From NCBI GenBank assembly GCA_000814665.1, contig JWIH01000003.1:1-61679 (forward strand): a stretch of DNA of 61,679 nucleotides. Reading direction: 5' to 3'. The translations under genes were made by a program, and so were the position numbers. The DNA comes from Pseudoalteromonas flavipulchra NCIMB 2033 = ATCC BAA-314. Lineage in GTDB: Bacteria; Pseudomonadota; Gammaproteobacteria; Enterobacterales; Alteromonadaceae. This document shows, piece by piece, positions 36,221-46,861 of the stretch (position 1 is its first letter; each line of letters opens with the position of its first letter). The notes beneath the pieces are model-generated. The model was given only the letters and a program-made list of their open reading frames with translations, made no database searches and was not told the DNA's origin.

Positions 36221-36249
36221 AAAAAAACGCCCAAACAAGGGGCGCTTTT
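36221..36249 (-). terminator. Rho-independent terminator of pckA
   Basis: Read on the minus strand, a CGCCC/GGGCG stem is followed by seven T (the seven A at 36221-36227). It lies back to back with the + strand terminator just upstream. Confidence 0.8.
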
Positions 36250-36270
36250 GATAAAGGAATCTTTCTTAGG

Positions 36271-37809
36271 TTAGCCGCGAGGACCTGCTGCTTTGATTGC
36301 TTCAGAAACATCGTATTTAGCGAAGTTTTCTTTGAAGTCAGCCGCAAGTTTAGCTGCATATTCCGCATACTTAGCCTGATCTTGCCATGTATTTACCGGA
36401 TTAAGTAGCTTGCTATCAACACCTTCCACTGCCACTGGTACATCTAAATTTAGTGCCTCAATGTGCTGTGTCTCAACGCCCTCTAATGTATCGTTTACGA
36501 TTGCATCAATCACGGCGCGAGTTGTTGGAATGTCAAAACGCTTACCAATGCCATAAGGGCCACCAGTCCAACCTGTGTTTACTAGGTAAACTTTAGCGCC
36601 AAACTCACGTACGCGTTTCATTAGTAGCTCAGCGTACACGCCTGCTGGACGCGGGAAGAAAGGAGCACCAAAACAAGTTGAGAAAGTTGATTCGATATCA
36701 GAGGTTGAACCAATCTCAGTTGAGCCTACTTTCGCTGTGTAGCCACTAAGGAAGTGATAAGCCGCAGCTTCTTCGCTTAGGATTGAAACTGGAGGTAATA
36801 CGCCACTCACATCACAAGTTAAGAATACAACTGCACGAGGCTCGCCCGCGCGGTTTTCAACTTTACGCTTTTCAACATGCTCAAGAGGGTAAGCTGCACG
36901 CGTATTTTGCGTTAAGCTTGAATCGGTATAGTCAGGAGTACGCGTTTCATCTAGCACGACGTTTTCTAAAATAGTACCGAAACGGATTGCATCCCAAATA
37001 ACTGGCTCGTTCTTTTGTGACAGGTCGATACATTTCGCATAACAACCGCCTTCAATGTTGAATACACTACCAGGTGCCCAACCGTGCTCATCATCACCGA
37101 TAAGAAAACGCTTAGGATCCGCAGAAAGCGTAGTTTTACCTGTTCCTGATAGACCAAAGAATAACGTTGTGTCGCCAGCTTCACCTACGTTTGCACTACA
37201 GTGCATAGGTAGCACGCCTTTTGCTGGTAGTAAGAAGTTCTGTACAGAGAACATCGACTTCTTCATTTCACCGGCGTAATGCATACCTGCGATAAGCACT
37301 TTGCGCTGTGCAAAGTTGATGATAACGGTACCATCGCTGTTTGTGCCATCACGCTCAGGATCACAAACAAAAGAAGGAACGTTCATCACCTGCCATTCAG
37401 GTAAATCAGTTTTGTTATAAGAGTTAGGTTCGATAAACATGTTTTTAGCGAAAATGTGATGCCAAGCAGTTTCAGTCGTTACAACGACTGGTAAATAGTG
37501 CTCTGGATCCGCACCGACTTCTAAGTGAGAGACGAAGTGGTCATTTTCAAGAACGTGCGCTTCTACGCGAGCCCATAAAGCATCAAACTTAGCTCCTTCG
37601 AATGGGCGGTTTACGTTACCCCATTGGATGTCATTTTCTGTGCTTGATTCTTTTACGATGAAACGGTCGTTTGGTGAACGTCCAGTACGACGACCAGTTT
37701 TTGCAACAAAAGCTCCATTTGCGGCTAAAGTGCCCTCGCCACGACGGATAGCGTGTTCGACAAGTTCAGCTGCGGTTAAATCGACAAAACGAGTAGCGCT
37801 TGAAGTCAT
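36271..37809 (-). CDS. pckA: Phosphoenolpyruvate carboxykinase (ATP)
   Basis: PckA converts oxaloacetate and ATP to phosphoenolpyruvate, CO2 and ADP, the entry step of gluconeogenesis. [14 protein letters not shown], the P-loop [16 protein letters not shown] (about 220-232), the LIGDDEHGW metal motif and [15 protein letters not shown] are all present. At 512 residues it is somewhat shorter than the E. coli enzyme because the N-terminal segment is reduced. The promoter region carries a striking paired operator (37960-38005), suggesting control by a carbon-source regulator. Confidence 0.97.
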   Translation of the reverse strand: MTSSATRFVDLTAAELVEHAIRRGEGTLAANGAFVAKTGRRTGRSPNDRFIVKESSTENDIQWGNVNRPFEGAKFDALWARVEAHVLENDHFVSHLEVGADPEHYLPVVVTTETAWHHIFAKNMFIEPNSYNKTDLPEWQVMNVPSFVCDPERDGTNSDGTVIINFAQRKVLIAGMHYAGEMKKSMFSVQNFLLPAKGVLPMHCSANVGEAGDTTLFFGLSGTGKTTLSADPKRFLIGDDEHGWAPGSVFNIEGGCYAKCIDLSQKNEPVIWDAIRFGTILENVVLDETRTPDYTDSSLTQNTRAAYPLEHVEKRKVENRAGEPRAVVFLTCDVSGVLPPVSILSEEAAAYHFLSGYTAKVGSTEIGSTSDIESTFSTCFGAPFFPRPAGVYAELLMKRVREFGAKVYLVNTGWTGGPYGIGKRFDIPTTRAVIDAIVNDTLEGVETQHIEALNLDVPVAVEGVDSKLLNPVNTWQDQAKYAEYAAKLAADFKENFAKYDVSEAIKAAGPRG

Positions 37810-37959
37810 GTTTATACCTAAAAAGTGAGAGTTGAACGGGATAGCTCTGGGGTACTCTTGCCCTTAGCTAAATTTATAGTAACAGATGAAATTGAGATAT
37901 TCGAGCCTTTAGAGTGCTTAAAATTACATAAAAACGTCAAAAAACTTGAATAATTTCAA

Positions 37960-38005
37960 TGATACCGGTGTCATAACTTTTATATGTTTTATGACACCGG
38001 TATCA
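37960..38005. promoter_or_regulatory. Paired operator-like inverted repeat upstream of pckA
   Basis: TGATACCGGTGTCAT (37960-37974) and ATGACACCGGTATCA (37991-38005) are perfect 15-bp inverted copies around a 16-bp AT-rich spacer. Each arm is itself a near-palindrome, TGAYACCGGTRTCA, with a central CCGG, the shape of LacI/GalR-family operators. The two centres are 32 bp apart, about three DNA turns, so two dimers could sit on the same face. It is about 155 bp upstream of the pckA start. It has no T-run, so it is not a terminator. Confidence 0.75.
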
Positions 38006-38017
38006 CCCAATAGCCAT

Positions 38018-38043
38018 AAAAAAACCGCCAAAAATGGCGGTTT
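38018..38043 (-). terminator. Rho-independent terminator of the hslR-hslO operon
   Basis: On the minus strand AAACCGCCA / TGGCGGTTT has a 4-nt loop and is followed by a run of T (complement of A at 38018-38024). Confidence 0.88.
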
Positions 38044-38072
38044 CATTTTGTAATTAAGGGCTAAAGCGCAAC

Positions 38073-38918
38073 TTAATTAAATAACGATTTAATATCTTGC
38101 TCGTTAAAAACGTAGTTTTTCAAGCAGTAATGACAGCTAATATTGACTTCTCCGTGTTTTTGCAAGTCTTCCATCAAGGCTTCTAGTCCGACATTGGCCA
38201 GCGCATTCTCGGTTTTTTCACGGCTACATCCACATACAAACGAGATAGCTTGTGGTTCAAAAAGTTGAGGATTGTCTTCGTGATACAGTCTTGTTAGTAC
38301 GGTATTGGCGTCTAAATCTAGTAGCTCTCTATCTTTAATCGTGTCGCTTAGTGCTTCAAGATGTTGGAAATCGGCAACAGACTTTTCTTTATTGACAGGC
38401 AGTACTTGTAAAAACAGACCTGCCGCTTTCACTTTATCGCCAACTAGGCTTGTTGCGAACCATAAACGGGTTTTCAATTGCTCTGATTGCTCGAAGTACT
38501 CTTCTAAACATTCGGCAAGTGATGCTTTAGAAAGAGGAACTATGCCTTGATAGCGTTCGCCTTTTGTCGGCGTAATGGTGATAACCATATACCCTTTGCC
38601 CATGAGCTCAGGTACAGATGATCCTGAAACCTCAGATTGCAGCCTTGCCACGCCGCGCATCTGTTGTTTGTGATTACCATTGATCACCGCATATTTTACT
38701 GGACCATCACCTTGAAGCTGAACCGCAATGTCACCTTCAAATTTTAACGTAGCGGTAAGCAAACTCGTCGCAACCAATAACTCGCCTAATAGCTGTTGCA
38801 CAGGCTCTGGGTAGTTGTGACCGCTAATGATGTCAGTAAAAGTTTGTTCTATTTGTACAAGCTCACCACGTACATCTAACTTGTCGAAAATATAGCGATG
38901 AAGTAAATCAGTCTGCAT
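38073..38918 (-). CDS. hslO: Redox-regulated chaperone Hsp33
   Basis: Hsp33 is a holdase activated by oxidation that protects proteins during oxidative heat stress. The zinc-switch cysteines are visible near the C-terminus as CGCSREK and CHYC. The core has YVINGNHKQQMRGVARL and GYMVITITPTKGERYQGIVPL. The ATG at 38918 gives 281 residues; a TTG one codon upstream is alternative and has better spacing to AGGA. It lies 11 bp after hslR, as in E. coli. Confidence 0.96.
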   Translation of the reverse strand: MQTDLLHRYIFDKLDVRGELVQIEQTFTDIISGHNYPEPVQQLLGELLVATSLLTATLKFEGDIAVQLQGDGPVKYAVINGNHKQQMRGVARLQSEVSGSSVPELMGKGYMVITITPTKGERYQGIVPLSKASLAECLEEYFEQSEQLKTRLWFATSLVGDKVKAAGLFLQVLPVNKEKSVADFQHLEALSDTIKDRELLDLDANTVLTRLYHEDNPQLFEPQAISFVCGCSREKTENALANVGLEALMEDLQKHGEVNISCHYCLKNYVFNEQDIKSLFN

Positions 38919-38929
38919 CAATGAAAATC

Positions 38930-39340
38930 CTAGTTTGATTTCAATTTAAGTAATTCACGGCGTTGTTTCTTGTCCGGCTTAGTGGCAGGACGAGGCGCAA
39001 ACAAACTATTGTTTTGGCGCGCCAACGCGTTTTGCGTTCGTTTTTCAATACTTGCTTCAGACTCTTCATAAAGAGTTTGAGCAATTGGAGCCGCTTGTCG
39101 CTTTTCCATGATTTTGAGTATGGTTACTTCTTTCTCTTCATATCCTTGGGCTAATTTCACTACCGCGCCGACTTCAACCGTTTTACTTGGTTTACAGCGT
39201 TGACCGTTGTAATGTACTTTGCCACCTTGGACCATATCGCGAGCAAGCGCTCGTGTTTTGTAAAAGCGAGCTGCCCATAACCACTTATCAATACGAACTT
39301 TCTGTTCAGATTGGTTGTTTTCCTGTTGGAGTTTTGTCAC
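38930..39340 (-). CDS. hslR: Ribosome-associated heat-shock protein Hsp15
   Basis: Hsp15 binds free 50S subunits carrying stalled nascent chains and helps recycle them. The S4 RNA-binding domain is evident: VRIDKWLWAARFYKTRALARDMVQGGKV (about 16-44) and HYNGQRCKPSKTVEVG. A basic C-terminal tail (PATKPDKKQRRELLKLK) is typical. It is 136 residues and leads the hslR-hslO operon. Confidence 0.95.
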   Translation of the reverse strand: MTKLQQENNQSEQKVRIDKWLWAARFYKTRALARDMVQGGKVHYNGQRCKPSKTVEVGAVVKLAQGYEEKEVTILKIMEKRQAAPIAQTLYEESEASIEKRTQNALARQNNSLFAPRPATKPDKKQRRELLKLKSN

Positions 39341-39556
39341 AATTCGTTAACTATTTGCTAGTGTGAAATTTAACCTAACAAATTTAGCATATTTCGTTAT
39401 GCAAACAAAGTAGAAGACAGGCACTAAACTTGTGAGTTAATCGCACTTTACCTAAAAAATGAACTAATATGTGTGTCTATGTTCCAAGGTTAAGTTTAGA
39501 TTCAGTTAATTGGCCTACGGTGTACCTATTTAATTAAAAGTTTAACAAATGCACGC

Positions 39557-39585
39557 TTGTTGAAAAAATTTCGAGGCGGTACACT
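39557..39585 (+). promoter_or_regulatory. Candidate promoter of the gsp operon
   Basis: TTGTTG (39557-39562) and TACACT (39580-39585) are separated by 17 bp, 32 bp before the gspC ATG. The rest of the divergent hslR-gspC gap (39341-39556) is AT-rich without other structure that I could support. Confidence 0.5.
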
Positions 39586-39616
39586 GGGGCGTTCAAGAGA
39601 ATAAGAAAAGTATTAT

Positions 39617-40501
39617 ATGGAATTACAGTTACAACAGCTTCAGAAGTTTTGGCTTGGTTTGCCTCATGCAAAATTGAGTCGTATCATTGTTGTCCTGTCG
39701 GTTGTTTACGTTGCGTTTCTCTTTTCGCAATTATTTTGGTTGTTATGGCCTGTGCCACAAACTCAACCCTTGCTCCCTGCATCACAACTGTATAGTCAAT
39801 CAAGTAGCGGTATCACAAGCCAAGGAATCGTCGCTCAAAATTTGTTTGGTGAGGCAAATGCTAAGCCTGATACCAAACCACAGCCTGTGGTTTCTGATGC
39901 ACCGGAAACAACGCTTAACGTTAGGCTAACTGGTATCGTGGCTGTCAGCCAAGATGATGGTGCAGGCCTTGCTATTATTGAATCTCAGGGGCGTCAAGAA
40001 ACCTATTCTGTTGACGCGCCAATCACAGGCACTCGCGCAAAGCTTGCTCGGGTATTACCTGATCGTGTGATTTTAGATGTTAGTGGGCGTTTTGAAACGC
40101 TTATGTTAGATGGCATAGAGTTTAGTCGCACTGTGGCGATGCCAACTAAGCCAAAGAAAATCGTCAACAGCACAACTTCACCTACCCCACCTCGAAATGA
40201 ATTAGCTAATCGTCGCCAGGAATTGCTCAGCGATCCAGGTAAATTATTTGATTATATTAAGATTGCTCCGGAACAGCGTAACGGCGAAGTTATTGGCTAT
40301 CGCCTCTCACCTGGAAAGGATCCTGAATTGTTCGAACAGGTGGGGCTTAAAGCGAATGATTTAGCAATCGCAATTAATGGGTTTCAGCTCACGGATATGA
40401 AACAGGCTATGTCAGCTATAAATGAACTTAGAACGAGCACAGATGCAAACATCACGATCGAGCGAGACGGTCAGGTGATGGATGTGCAGTTTAGCCTGTA
40501 A
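39617..40501 (+). CDS. gspC: Type II secretion protein GspC
   Basis: GspC is the inner-membrane protein that bridges the secretion platform to the secretin. It has an N-terminal membrane helix (about 22-45), a periplasmic HR domain (LNVRLTGIVAVSQ...AGLAIIES) and a C-terminal PDZ domain (GYRLSPGKDPELFEQVGLKANDLAIAINGFQL, about 215-290). The 294 residues are normal. First gene of the gspC-N operon, 27 bp before gspD. Confidence 0.95.
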   Translation: MELQLQQLQKFWLGLPHAKLSRIIVVLSVVYVAFLFSQLFWLLWPVPQTQPLLPASQLYSQSSSGITSQGIVAQNLFGEANAKPDTKPQPVVSDAPETTLNVRLTGIVAVSQDDGAGLAIIESQGRQETYSVDAPITGTRAKLARVLPDRVILDVSGRFETLMLDGIEFSRTVAMPTKPKKIVNSTTSPTPPRNELANRRQELLSDPGKLFDYIKIAPEQRNGEVIGYRLSPGKDPELFEQVGLKANDLAIAINGFQLTDMKQAMSAINELRTSTDANITIERDGQVMDVQFSL

Positions 40502-40528
40502 AGTTACTAATTTTGGAGTTTTAGAATA

Positions 40529-42595
40529 ATGGGTAAAAAGCTACACCTCACAAAAACCAAAAAAGGGTTAGCTAAGTATGCAACGCTCTTGATTGCTGCT
40601 GGTATTTCACTTTCTGTTTCTGCGGTTGAATATGCCGCGAACTTCAAAGGTACCGATATTAATGAATTCATTAATATCGTTAGTGATAAGCTGAATAAAA
40701 CTATCATCATAGACCCTAACGTGCGCGGAAATATCAATGTTCGCAGTTATGAGCTGATGGATGAAAAACTTTATTATCAGTTCTTTTTAAACGTGCTTGA
40801 AGTATATGGTTATTCAGTTATTGAAATGGATAGCGGTGTGCTTAAGGTAGTTCGTAGTTCTGATGGTAAAAAGTCGAACGTGCCTTTGGTATCTGGTGAA
40901 GAGCTAGGGAATGGTGACGTAATGGTAACACGCGTTGTTCGCGTGAAGAACGTTAGTGTGCAAGAGCTTGGTCCACTTATTCGTCAATTCAGTGACCAAA
41001 AAGATGGTGGTCACGTAACCAATCTAAATTCAGCAAACGTGATGATGCTAACCGGCCATGCGTCCTCGGTGAATCGCCTTGTTGATATTATCAAAACGGT
41101 TGACCAAGCGGGCGATAAGCGTGTTGATATCGTTAAGCTGAAGCATGCCACTGCCGAAGATGTTGTTAAAGTCGTTGAAAAGATTTTCCAAGACTCAGGG
41201 AAAGGCGGTGTACCAGACTTCCTTATCCCGAAAATTGTGTCAGATACTCGTACCAACAGCGTCATTGTTAGTGGCGAGTCACAGGCCCGTAGCCGCGCGG
41301 CTGAACTCATCAAGCGTTTAGATGATGAACTACAATCTCAAGGCAATACTCAGGTTTTCTATCTGAATTACGCAAAAGCGGAAGATTTGGTTAAGGTTCT
41401 TCAAGGCGTGAGTAAATCAATTGAAGAAGAGCAAGCCGCAGGTCAGCAAGCAAGAACTCGCAGTAGTAGCAAAAATGAAACCAGTATTGAGGCGCATGAA
41501 GACTCAAACTCGCTGGTGATTACCGCACAGCCAGATACAATGCGCTCATTAACTCAGGTGATTAAAAAGTTAGATATTCGTCGAGCTCAAGTACTGGTTG
41601 AAGCGATCGTTGTTGAGGTTTCTGAGGCCGATGGTATTAACCTTGGCTTACAATGGATCTCTGAAAAAGGCGGTATGCTGCAGTTTAATGATGGCAACAC
41701 CGTTCCGATCGGTTCACTAGCTGTTGCTGCTGAACAAGCACGTGATAGAGAGATTAAAGGAACTATCGTTGGAACAGACGATAATGATGTATCTAATACC
41801 ACCACTACCGAGCGCGGTGATTATAGCGGTTTGGCAGGCCTACTGAAAAATATCAATGGCTTGGCGGCTGGTATTGTGAAGAATGACTGGGGTGCAATCA
41901 TTCAAGCGGTAACTACGGATACCAACTCAAATATTCTAGCTACACCGTCTGTTACCACTATGGATAACGAAGAAGCGTCCATGATCGTCGGTGAAGAAGT
42001 ACCGATCGTGACTGGTTCTACTGCAAACGACAATAACTCAAACCCATTCCAAACGGTAGACCGCCAAGAAGTGGGTATTAAATTAAAAGTAACCCCTCAG
42101 ATTAACGATGGTACAGCCGTTCAACTGACGATAGAACAAGAAGTATCAAGCGTGAAAGGTGCGACGTCGGTGGATATTCGAGTGGCTAAACGTGCTATCA
42201 ATACCACGGTTATCGCTGATGATGGCGGCATGGTTATCTTAGGTGGTTTGATTGACGAAACCGTTCAAGAAAGTGTTTCTAAAGTACCACTATTAGGTGA
42301 TATTCCAGTGTTAGGTCACCTATTTAGATCAACAGGGACTAAGAAGGAAAAGCGTAACTTACTCGTCTTTATCCGTCCGACTATTGTACGTGATAGCCGC
42401 AGTATGAACGAGATTAGCCATTCAAAATATAACTTTATCCGTGGTGAGCAGCATAAACAAAGAGAAGATGGTATCGAGTTAATGCCATTTGAAGATACGC
42501 CAATCCTTCCTAAGTGGGACGACAAGCTTACTTTGCCACCGACGTATGAAGAGTTCTTGAAAGAACAAAACAGAAAAGAGCGTGAAAATGATTGA
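40529..42595 (+). CDS. gspD: Type II secretion outer-membrane secretin GspD
   Basis: GspD forms the large outer-membrane channel of the system. It has a signal peptide (about 15-33), N0-N3 periplasmic domains ([24 protein letters not shown] and the repeated NSVIVSG/NSLVIT motifs) and the secretin domain with [15 protein letters not shown] (about 590). It is 688 residues. No gspS pilotin gene is present in this window. It overlaps gspE by 14 bp. Confidence 0.97.
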   Translation: MGKKLHLTKTKKGLAKYATLLIAAGISLSVSAVEYAANFKGTDINEFINIVSDKLNKTIIIDPNVRGNINVRSYELMDEKLYYQFFLNVLEVYGYSVIEMDSGVLKVVRSSDGKKSNVPLVSGEELGNGDVMVTRVVRVKNVSVQELGPLIRQFSDQKDGGHVTNLNSANVMMLTGHASSVNRLVDIIKTVDQAGDKRVDIVKLKHATAEDVVKVVEKIFQDSGKGGVPDFLIPKIVSDTRTNSVIVSGESQARSRAAELIKRLDDELQSQGNTQVFYLNYAKAEDLVKVLQGVSKSIEEEQAAGQQARTRSSSKNETSIEAHEDSNSLVITAQPDTMRSLTQVIKKLDIRRAQVLVEAIVVEVSEADGINLGLQWISEKGGMLQFNDGNTVPIGSLAVAAEQARDREIKGTIVGTDDNDVSNTTTTERGDYSGLAGLLKNINGLAAGIVKNDWGAIIQAVTTDTNSNILATPSVTTMDNEEASMIVGEEVPIVTGSTANDNNSNPFQTVDRQEVGIKLKVTPQINDGTAVQLTIEQEVSSVKGATSVDIRVAKRAINTTVIADDGGMVILGGLIDETVQESVSKVPLLGDIPVLGHLFRSTGTKKEKRNLLVFIRPTIVRDSRSMNEISHSKYNFIRGEQHKQREDGIELMPFEDTPILPKWDDKLTLPPTYEEFLKEQNRKEREND

Positions 42596-44174
42596 TGAAA
42601 AAGTCACGCCAGATTTAGGAGCTGAAGCTGAAGAGATGGCAGCGCAGCTACAAAGCGCTGAGCCAATACTAGGCGAAGTGGCTGACATGCCTGTCGTACC
42701 AACGATTTCATTGCGTTTACCATTTTCGTTTGCACGTCGAAAAGGGGTGTTACTCAGCCCCGATGGCGATCAGGCTAAGCTCTTTCACAAAGGCACACTT
42801 GATCTTGAAACGCTGATGGAAGTACGCCGCGTTGCAGGCAAAACATTACATCTTGAAGCGCTAGATGAAGACCGCTTTGAACATATGCTTGAAGCGTCTT
42901 ATCAAAGAGACAGCTCTGAAACACAACAGATGATGGAAGACATCGGCAACGAGATGGACTTGTTCTCGCTTGCTGAAGAATTGCCACAAACAGAAGATCT
43001 GCTTGCTGCGGATGATGATGCGCCTATTATCAAGCTCATTAACGCCATGTTGAGTGAAGCGATAAAAGAAGGTGCGTCGGATATTCATATCGAAACCTTT
43101 GAGCAAGAACTGGTTATTCGCTTTAGGGTTGATGGCGTACTGAAAGAAGTATTGAAGCCAAATCGTAAGTTGTCTTCATTATTAGTGTCTCGTATCAAAG
43201 TAATGGCTAAGCTCGACATCGCAGAAAAACGAGTGCCGCAAGATGGCCGTATTAGTCTGCGGATTGCAGGGCGAGCCGTGGATGTGCGTGTATCAACGAT
43301 GCCATCAAGCTTTGGTGAGCGAGTGGTGCTGCGTCTACTAGACAAAAATAATGCGCGATTAGATCTCGAGGATTTGGGCATGACCCAAGCAAACCGCGAT
43401 GCGTTTGCAGAGATAATTGCTAAACCGCACGGTATTATACTGGTTACCGGTCCAACGGGTTCAGGTAAAAGTACGACCTTGTACGCCGGCATGACACAAA
43501 TCAATTCTAGGGATCGTAATATTTTAACGGTTGAAGATCCGATTGAATATGAGATCCCAGGCATTGGCCAAACACAAGTAAATCCAAAAGTGGATATGAC
43601 ATTCGCTCGAGGTTTACGTGCGATCCTACGTCAAGATCCCGATGTGGTGATGGTTGGTGAGATCCGAGATTTAGAAACCGCGCAAATTGGTGTTCAAGCA
43701 TCTTTGACCGGCCACTTGGTATTATCCACACTACACACGAATACGGCCGCCGGTGCTATCACGCGTATGGAAGATATGGGGGTTGAGCCGTTTCTTTTGA
43801 GTTCATCACTGCTAGGCGTGTTGTCACAGCGACTGGTAAGAACGCTTTGCCCTAACTGTAAAGAAGCGCATTTGGCGGATGAACGAGAATGTGAACTACT
43901 GGGTGTGGCTAAAGACAGTGGCACGCAAATCTTCCGTGCTGTCGGCTGTGAAGAGTGTAATTTCAATGGTTACAAAGGCCGTACAGGTATTCATGAGCTT
44001 CTCATCGTTGATGAGCCTATCCGTGAACTTATTCATAACGGTAAAGGTGAGCAAGCGGTAGAGAAGTATATTCGTAAGCGTACGCCAAGCATCCGACAAG
44101 ATGGCTGTTCGCGAGTACTTGCTGGTCAAACAACCTTAGAAGAAGTAATGCGTGTAACGCGTGAGGAAGGCTAA
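42582..44174 (+). CDS. gspE: Type II secretion ATPase GspE
   Basis: GspE powers pseudopilus assembly from the cytoplasmic side. An N-terminal domain precedes Walker [15 protein letters not shown] (about 290), Asp box [20 protein letters not shown], Walker [15 protein letters not shown] and the His box [15 protein letters not shown]. The zinc-binding tetracysteine module CPNC...CEEC (about 423-457) is complete. It is 530 residues and its last base overlaps the gspF start region. Confidence 0.97.
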   Translation: MKMIDEKVTPDLGAEAEEMAAQLQSAEPILGEVADMPVVPTISLRLPFSFARRKGVLLSPDGDQAKLFHKGTLDLETLMEVRRVAGKTLHLEALDEDRFEHMLEASYQRDSSETQQMMEDIGNEMDLFSLAEELPQTEDLLAADDDAPIIKLINAMLSEAIKEGASDIHIETFEQELVIRFRVDGVLKEVLKPNRKLSSLLVSRIKVMAKLDIAEKRVPQDGRISLRIAGRAVDVRVSTMPSSFGERVVLRLLDKNNARLDLEDLGMTQANRDAFAEIIAKPHGIILVTGPTGSGKSTTLYAGMTQINSRDRNILTVEDPIEYEIPGIGQTQVNPKVDMTFARGLRAILRQDPDVVMVGEIRDLETAQIGVQASLTGHLVLSTLHTNTAAGAITRMEDMGVEPFLLSSSLLGVLSQRLVRTLCPNCKEAHLADERECELLGVAKDSGTQIFRAVGCEECNFNGYKGRTGIHELLIVDEPIRELIHNGKGEQAVEKYIRKRTPSIRQDGCSRVLAGQTTLEEVMRVTREEG

Positions 44175-45400
44175 TGGCTGCGTTTGAATACCGCGCCTTA
44201 GATGGTAAAGGCAAAGAGAAGAAAGGAATTTTAGAAGCAGACACGGCAAAGCAAGTTAGGCAGATGCTGAGAGAAAAAGCCATGATGCCACTTGAAGTTT
44301 TGCCTGCTGCGGAGAAAGATAAAAACCAAAGTAGCGGTGGCTTTACGCTTTTTAAAGGCTACCGTCCCTCGGTATCAGACCTTGCTTTGATCACGCGCCA
44401 GTTGGCGACCTTGATCCAATCTTCTTTACCTGTTGAGGCTGCGGTGATGGCTGTGGCTGAGCAATGTGAAAAGCCAAGATTAAAGCGTATGCTGATGGCG
44501 GTAAGATCAAAAGTCGTTGAAGGTTACACACTTGCAGATGGTATGTCGGAGTTTCCTCACGTATTTGATCACTTGTACCGCTCAATGGTTGCCGCTGGAG
44601 AAAAATCAGGGCACTTAGATGAAGTACTAAATCGCTTGGCCGATTACACTGAACAGCGCCAACATATGCGTAGTCAAATTACACAAGCGATGGTGTATCC
44701 CATTATTTTGGTTATCTTTGCTATCGCGATTGTTTCCATTCTATTGGGAACGGTAGTACCAAAGATCTTGAAGACCTTTGAGAAGTCTAAGCAAGCACTG
44801 CCTTGGACAACCGAGTGGGTTATGGCTGCCAGTAATTTTGTACAAAACTACTGGATGATCACGTTGGCAGTGGTTGTCATTGGCACCTACGCGATTAAAA
44901 AAGCATTACAAAAACCTAAGATCCGCTTTTGGTACGATAGCAAGTTGCTGAGTTTACCGGGTCTTGGAAAGGTAACTCGCAGTGTCAATACTGCACGATT
45001 TGCGCGTACCTTAAGTATTCTCTCATCGAGTTCTGTTCCGCTACTTGAGGGCATGAAAATCTCAGGTCAAGTACTTGAGAACGAAAAAATCAAAGCCTCC
45101 GTTGCAGAAGCCGCTACTCGGGTGAGTGAAGGTGCAAGCCTTAGAGCGTCGTTGCAACAGACTAAAATGTTCCCACCTATGATGCTGCACATGATTGCCA
45201 GCGGTGAAAAGTCGGGTGAATTAGAACAGATGCTTGAACGTGCAGCGAATAACCAAGAAAGAGAATTTGAAAGTATGGTAAATGTCTCGCTGAAGTTGCT
45301 AGAACCTGCGATGATAGCGACGATGGCAATTATTGTACTGTTTATAGTTATGGCGATTCTTCAGCCTATTATGGCGATGAACAAAGCCGTAGGATTGTAG
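44174..45400 (+). CDS. gspF: Type II secretion inner-membrane platform protein GspF
   Basis: GspF is the multi-pass platform protein that couples GspE to pseudopilin assembly. Two repeated GspF cytoplasmic domains (LALITRQLATLIQSSLPVEAAV and FARTLSILSSSSVPLLEGM) are separated and followed by membrane helices, three in all (about 172-195, 220-240 and 375-398). The 408 residues are normal. It shares one base with the end of gspE. Confidence 0.97.
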   Translation: MAAFEYRALDGKGKEKKGILEADTAKQVRQMLREKAMMPLEVLPAAEKDKNQSSGGFTLFKGYRPSVSDLALITRQLATLIQSSLPVEAAVMAVAEQCEKPRLKRMLMAVRSKVVEGYTLADGMSEFPHVFDHLYRSMVAAGEKSGHLDEVLNRLADYTEQRQHMRSQITQAMVYPIILVIFAIAIVSILLGTVVPKILKTFEKSKQALPWTTEWVMAASNFVQNYWMITLAVVVIGTYAIKKALQKPKIRFWYDSKLLSLPGLGKVTRSVNTARFARTLSILSSSSVPLLEGMKISGQVLENEKIKASVAEAATRVSEGASLRASLQQTKMFPPMMLHMIASGEKSGELEQMLERAANNQEREFESMVNVSLKLLEPAMIATMAIIVLFIVMAILQPIMAMNKAVGL

Positions 45401-45464
45401 TCAAAAAGGAAAGGCCATCGCATGTTTTTGCATGGTCATCAATAACAGCATTGAGGTAAACATT

Positions 45465-45890
45465 GTGAAAAAACAATCAGGTTTCTCACTACTAGAAGTG
45501 ATGGTGGTACTTGTTATCATCGGTATGATCTTATCTATCGTTGCGCCTAACGTGATGGGTCAACAAGAAGAAGCAGCAAAAGAAAAGGCACGTCTAGATA
45601 TTCGTCAGATTGAAGACGCAATGAAGATGTACAAACTAAAAAACAAACGCTATCCAACCACAGAGCAAGGTTTGGAAGCTTTGGTGACGCAAACCAATAT
45701 TGACCCGGTACCAAAACGTTTCCCTGAAGGTGGCTTTATTTCTAAGCTTCCAGAAGATCCATGGGGTAATCCTTACCAATTAGTAAGTCCTGGCGAAATG
45801 AGCCAAATCGATATCTTTTCAATGGGTCCGGATGGCGAAGTTGGCACTGATGATGATATCGGTAACTGGGATACGGAAGACGAACGTTAA
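45465..45890 (+). CDS. gspG: Type II secretion major pseudopilin GspG
   Basis: GspG is the main subunit of the pseudopilus. With the GTG start at 45465 the leader is MKKQSG followed by FSLLEVMVVLVIIGMILS, the exact class III prepilin signal cleaved after Gly with Glu at +5. SD GAGGT (45453-45457) fits this start; the in-frame ATG at 45432 would add 11 residues to an already complete leader. The mature part has the typical YPTTEQGLEALV, DPWGNPYQL and a C-terminal Ca-binding loop GPDGEVGTDDDIGNW. It is 141 residues. Confidence 0.96.
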   Translation: MKKQSGFSLLEVMVVLVIIGMILSIVAPNVMGQQEEAAKEKARLDIRQIEDAMKMYKLKNKRYPTTEQGLEALVTQTNIDPVPKRFPEGGFISKLPEDPWGNPYQLVSPGEMSQIDIFSMGPDGEVGTDDDIGNWDTEDER

Positions 45891-45893
45891 TCT

Positions 45894-46487
45894 ATGTTAG
45901 CACCTCTGCATAAACCGGCATTAGCTAAGGTAAAGGGCTTCAGTTTACTTGAAGTCCTTATTGTCTTGGTGATCATTGCTTTTTCAGTAAACCTCATTAC
46001 TTATACTGTCAGTGATAGTGATGAGGAAGAGCTCGAAACCATGGCTATGCGTGTGCAGGGGACGATTAATCTCGCGTCAGAGTTTGCAGTACTTAATCAG
46101 GTTGAACTTGGTTTTCACCTAGATAAAGGTGTGATTGAGTTTTTGGTTTTTGACGGTGAGAAGTGGCGAACTTTCGAAGCCGACGATATCTACAAACCTA
46201 TTGAGCTGCCTGAGCAGTACAAAGTGGAATTGATCTTAGAAGATCTGCCGTGGTCTCAAGATAACTTACTTGAGCAAGCAAATTGGCGAGAGTTGATGAG
46301 TGGCGGCGACGACGACAATTTACTTGAACTTAAAAAGCTTAAGATCCCGCAAGTACTTATTTTATCTTCCGGTGAAGTCAGCGCATTTAGATTAAGTGTG
46401 GAAAATAAAGAACTGCAAGAGCCAATATATTTTGTCGAAGGCGAATTTATGGCGCCGGTAGGGCTGAAGCGGGAACCTGAAGAATGA
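45894..46487 (+). CDS. gspH: Type II secretion minor pseudopilin GspH
   Basis: A minor pseudopilin with prepilin motif KVKG-FSLLEVLIVLVIIAF, preceded by an unusually long leader of 15 residues. The start ATG at 45894 is 3 bp after gspG; no shorter in-frame ATG precedes the motif. It is 197 residues, with an acidic globular domain. It overlaps gspI by 4 bp. Confidence 0.93.
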   Translation: MLAPLHKPALAKVKGFSLLEVLIVLVIIAFSVNLITYTVSDSDEEELETMAMRVQGTINLASEFAVLNQVELGFHLDKGVIEFLVFDGEKWRTFEADDIYKPIELPEQYKVELILEDLPWSQDNLLEQANWRELMSGGDDDNLLELKKLKIPQVLILSSGEVSAFRLSVENKELQEPIYFVEGEFMAPVGLKREPEE

Positions 46488-46861
46488 ACGCTAGAAAAAG
46501 CGTAGGCTTTACCTTACTTGAAGTCATGGTTGCGCTAAGTATTTGTGCTGTCGCTGGTATTGCTGCAATGCAAGCGACAAGCGAACATATAAATCATATC
46601 AGCTCGCTTGAAGAGCAGACCTATGCGTCGTGGGTGGCAGAAAATCGTTTGGTATTTTTGCGTGCGCAAGGCGATGACTGGCATGGGAAGAATGGTAACA
46701 AAGGCGAAGAGGAAATGGCCGGGGTCACTTGGTATTGGCAACAGCATATCCAACAAACCGCAGATCCTAGCTTTGTAAAGCTCACCGTGCACGTTTTCCG
46801 CGAACCTGAACTCAAAAACTCAGTGTATGACATCACCACTTTTATGTACAGGAGTAAGTAG
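46484..46861 (+). CDS. gspI: Type II secretion minor pseudopilin GspI
   Basis: A minor pseudopilin of the tip complex. Prepilin leader MNARKSVG precedes FTLLEVMVALSICAVAGIAA, and the family signature YASWVAENRLVFLR follows. It is 125 residues. Start overlaps gspH (ATGA); stop overlaps the GTG start of gspJ (TAGTG). Confidence 0.95.
   Translation: MNARKSVGFTLLEVMVALSICAVAGIAAMQATSEHINHISSLEEQTYASWVAENRLVFLRAQGDDWHGKNGNKGEEEMAGVTWYWQQHIQQTADPSFVKLTVHVFREPELKNSVYDITTFMYRSK

Noticed and set aside
45432..45464. ATG start of gspG
   Set aside because: It would prepend 11 residues to a complete prepilin leader; GTG at 45465 has a proper SD.
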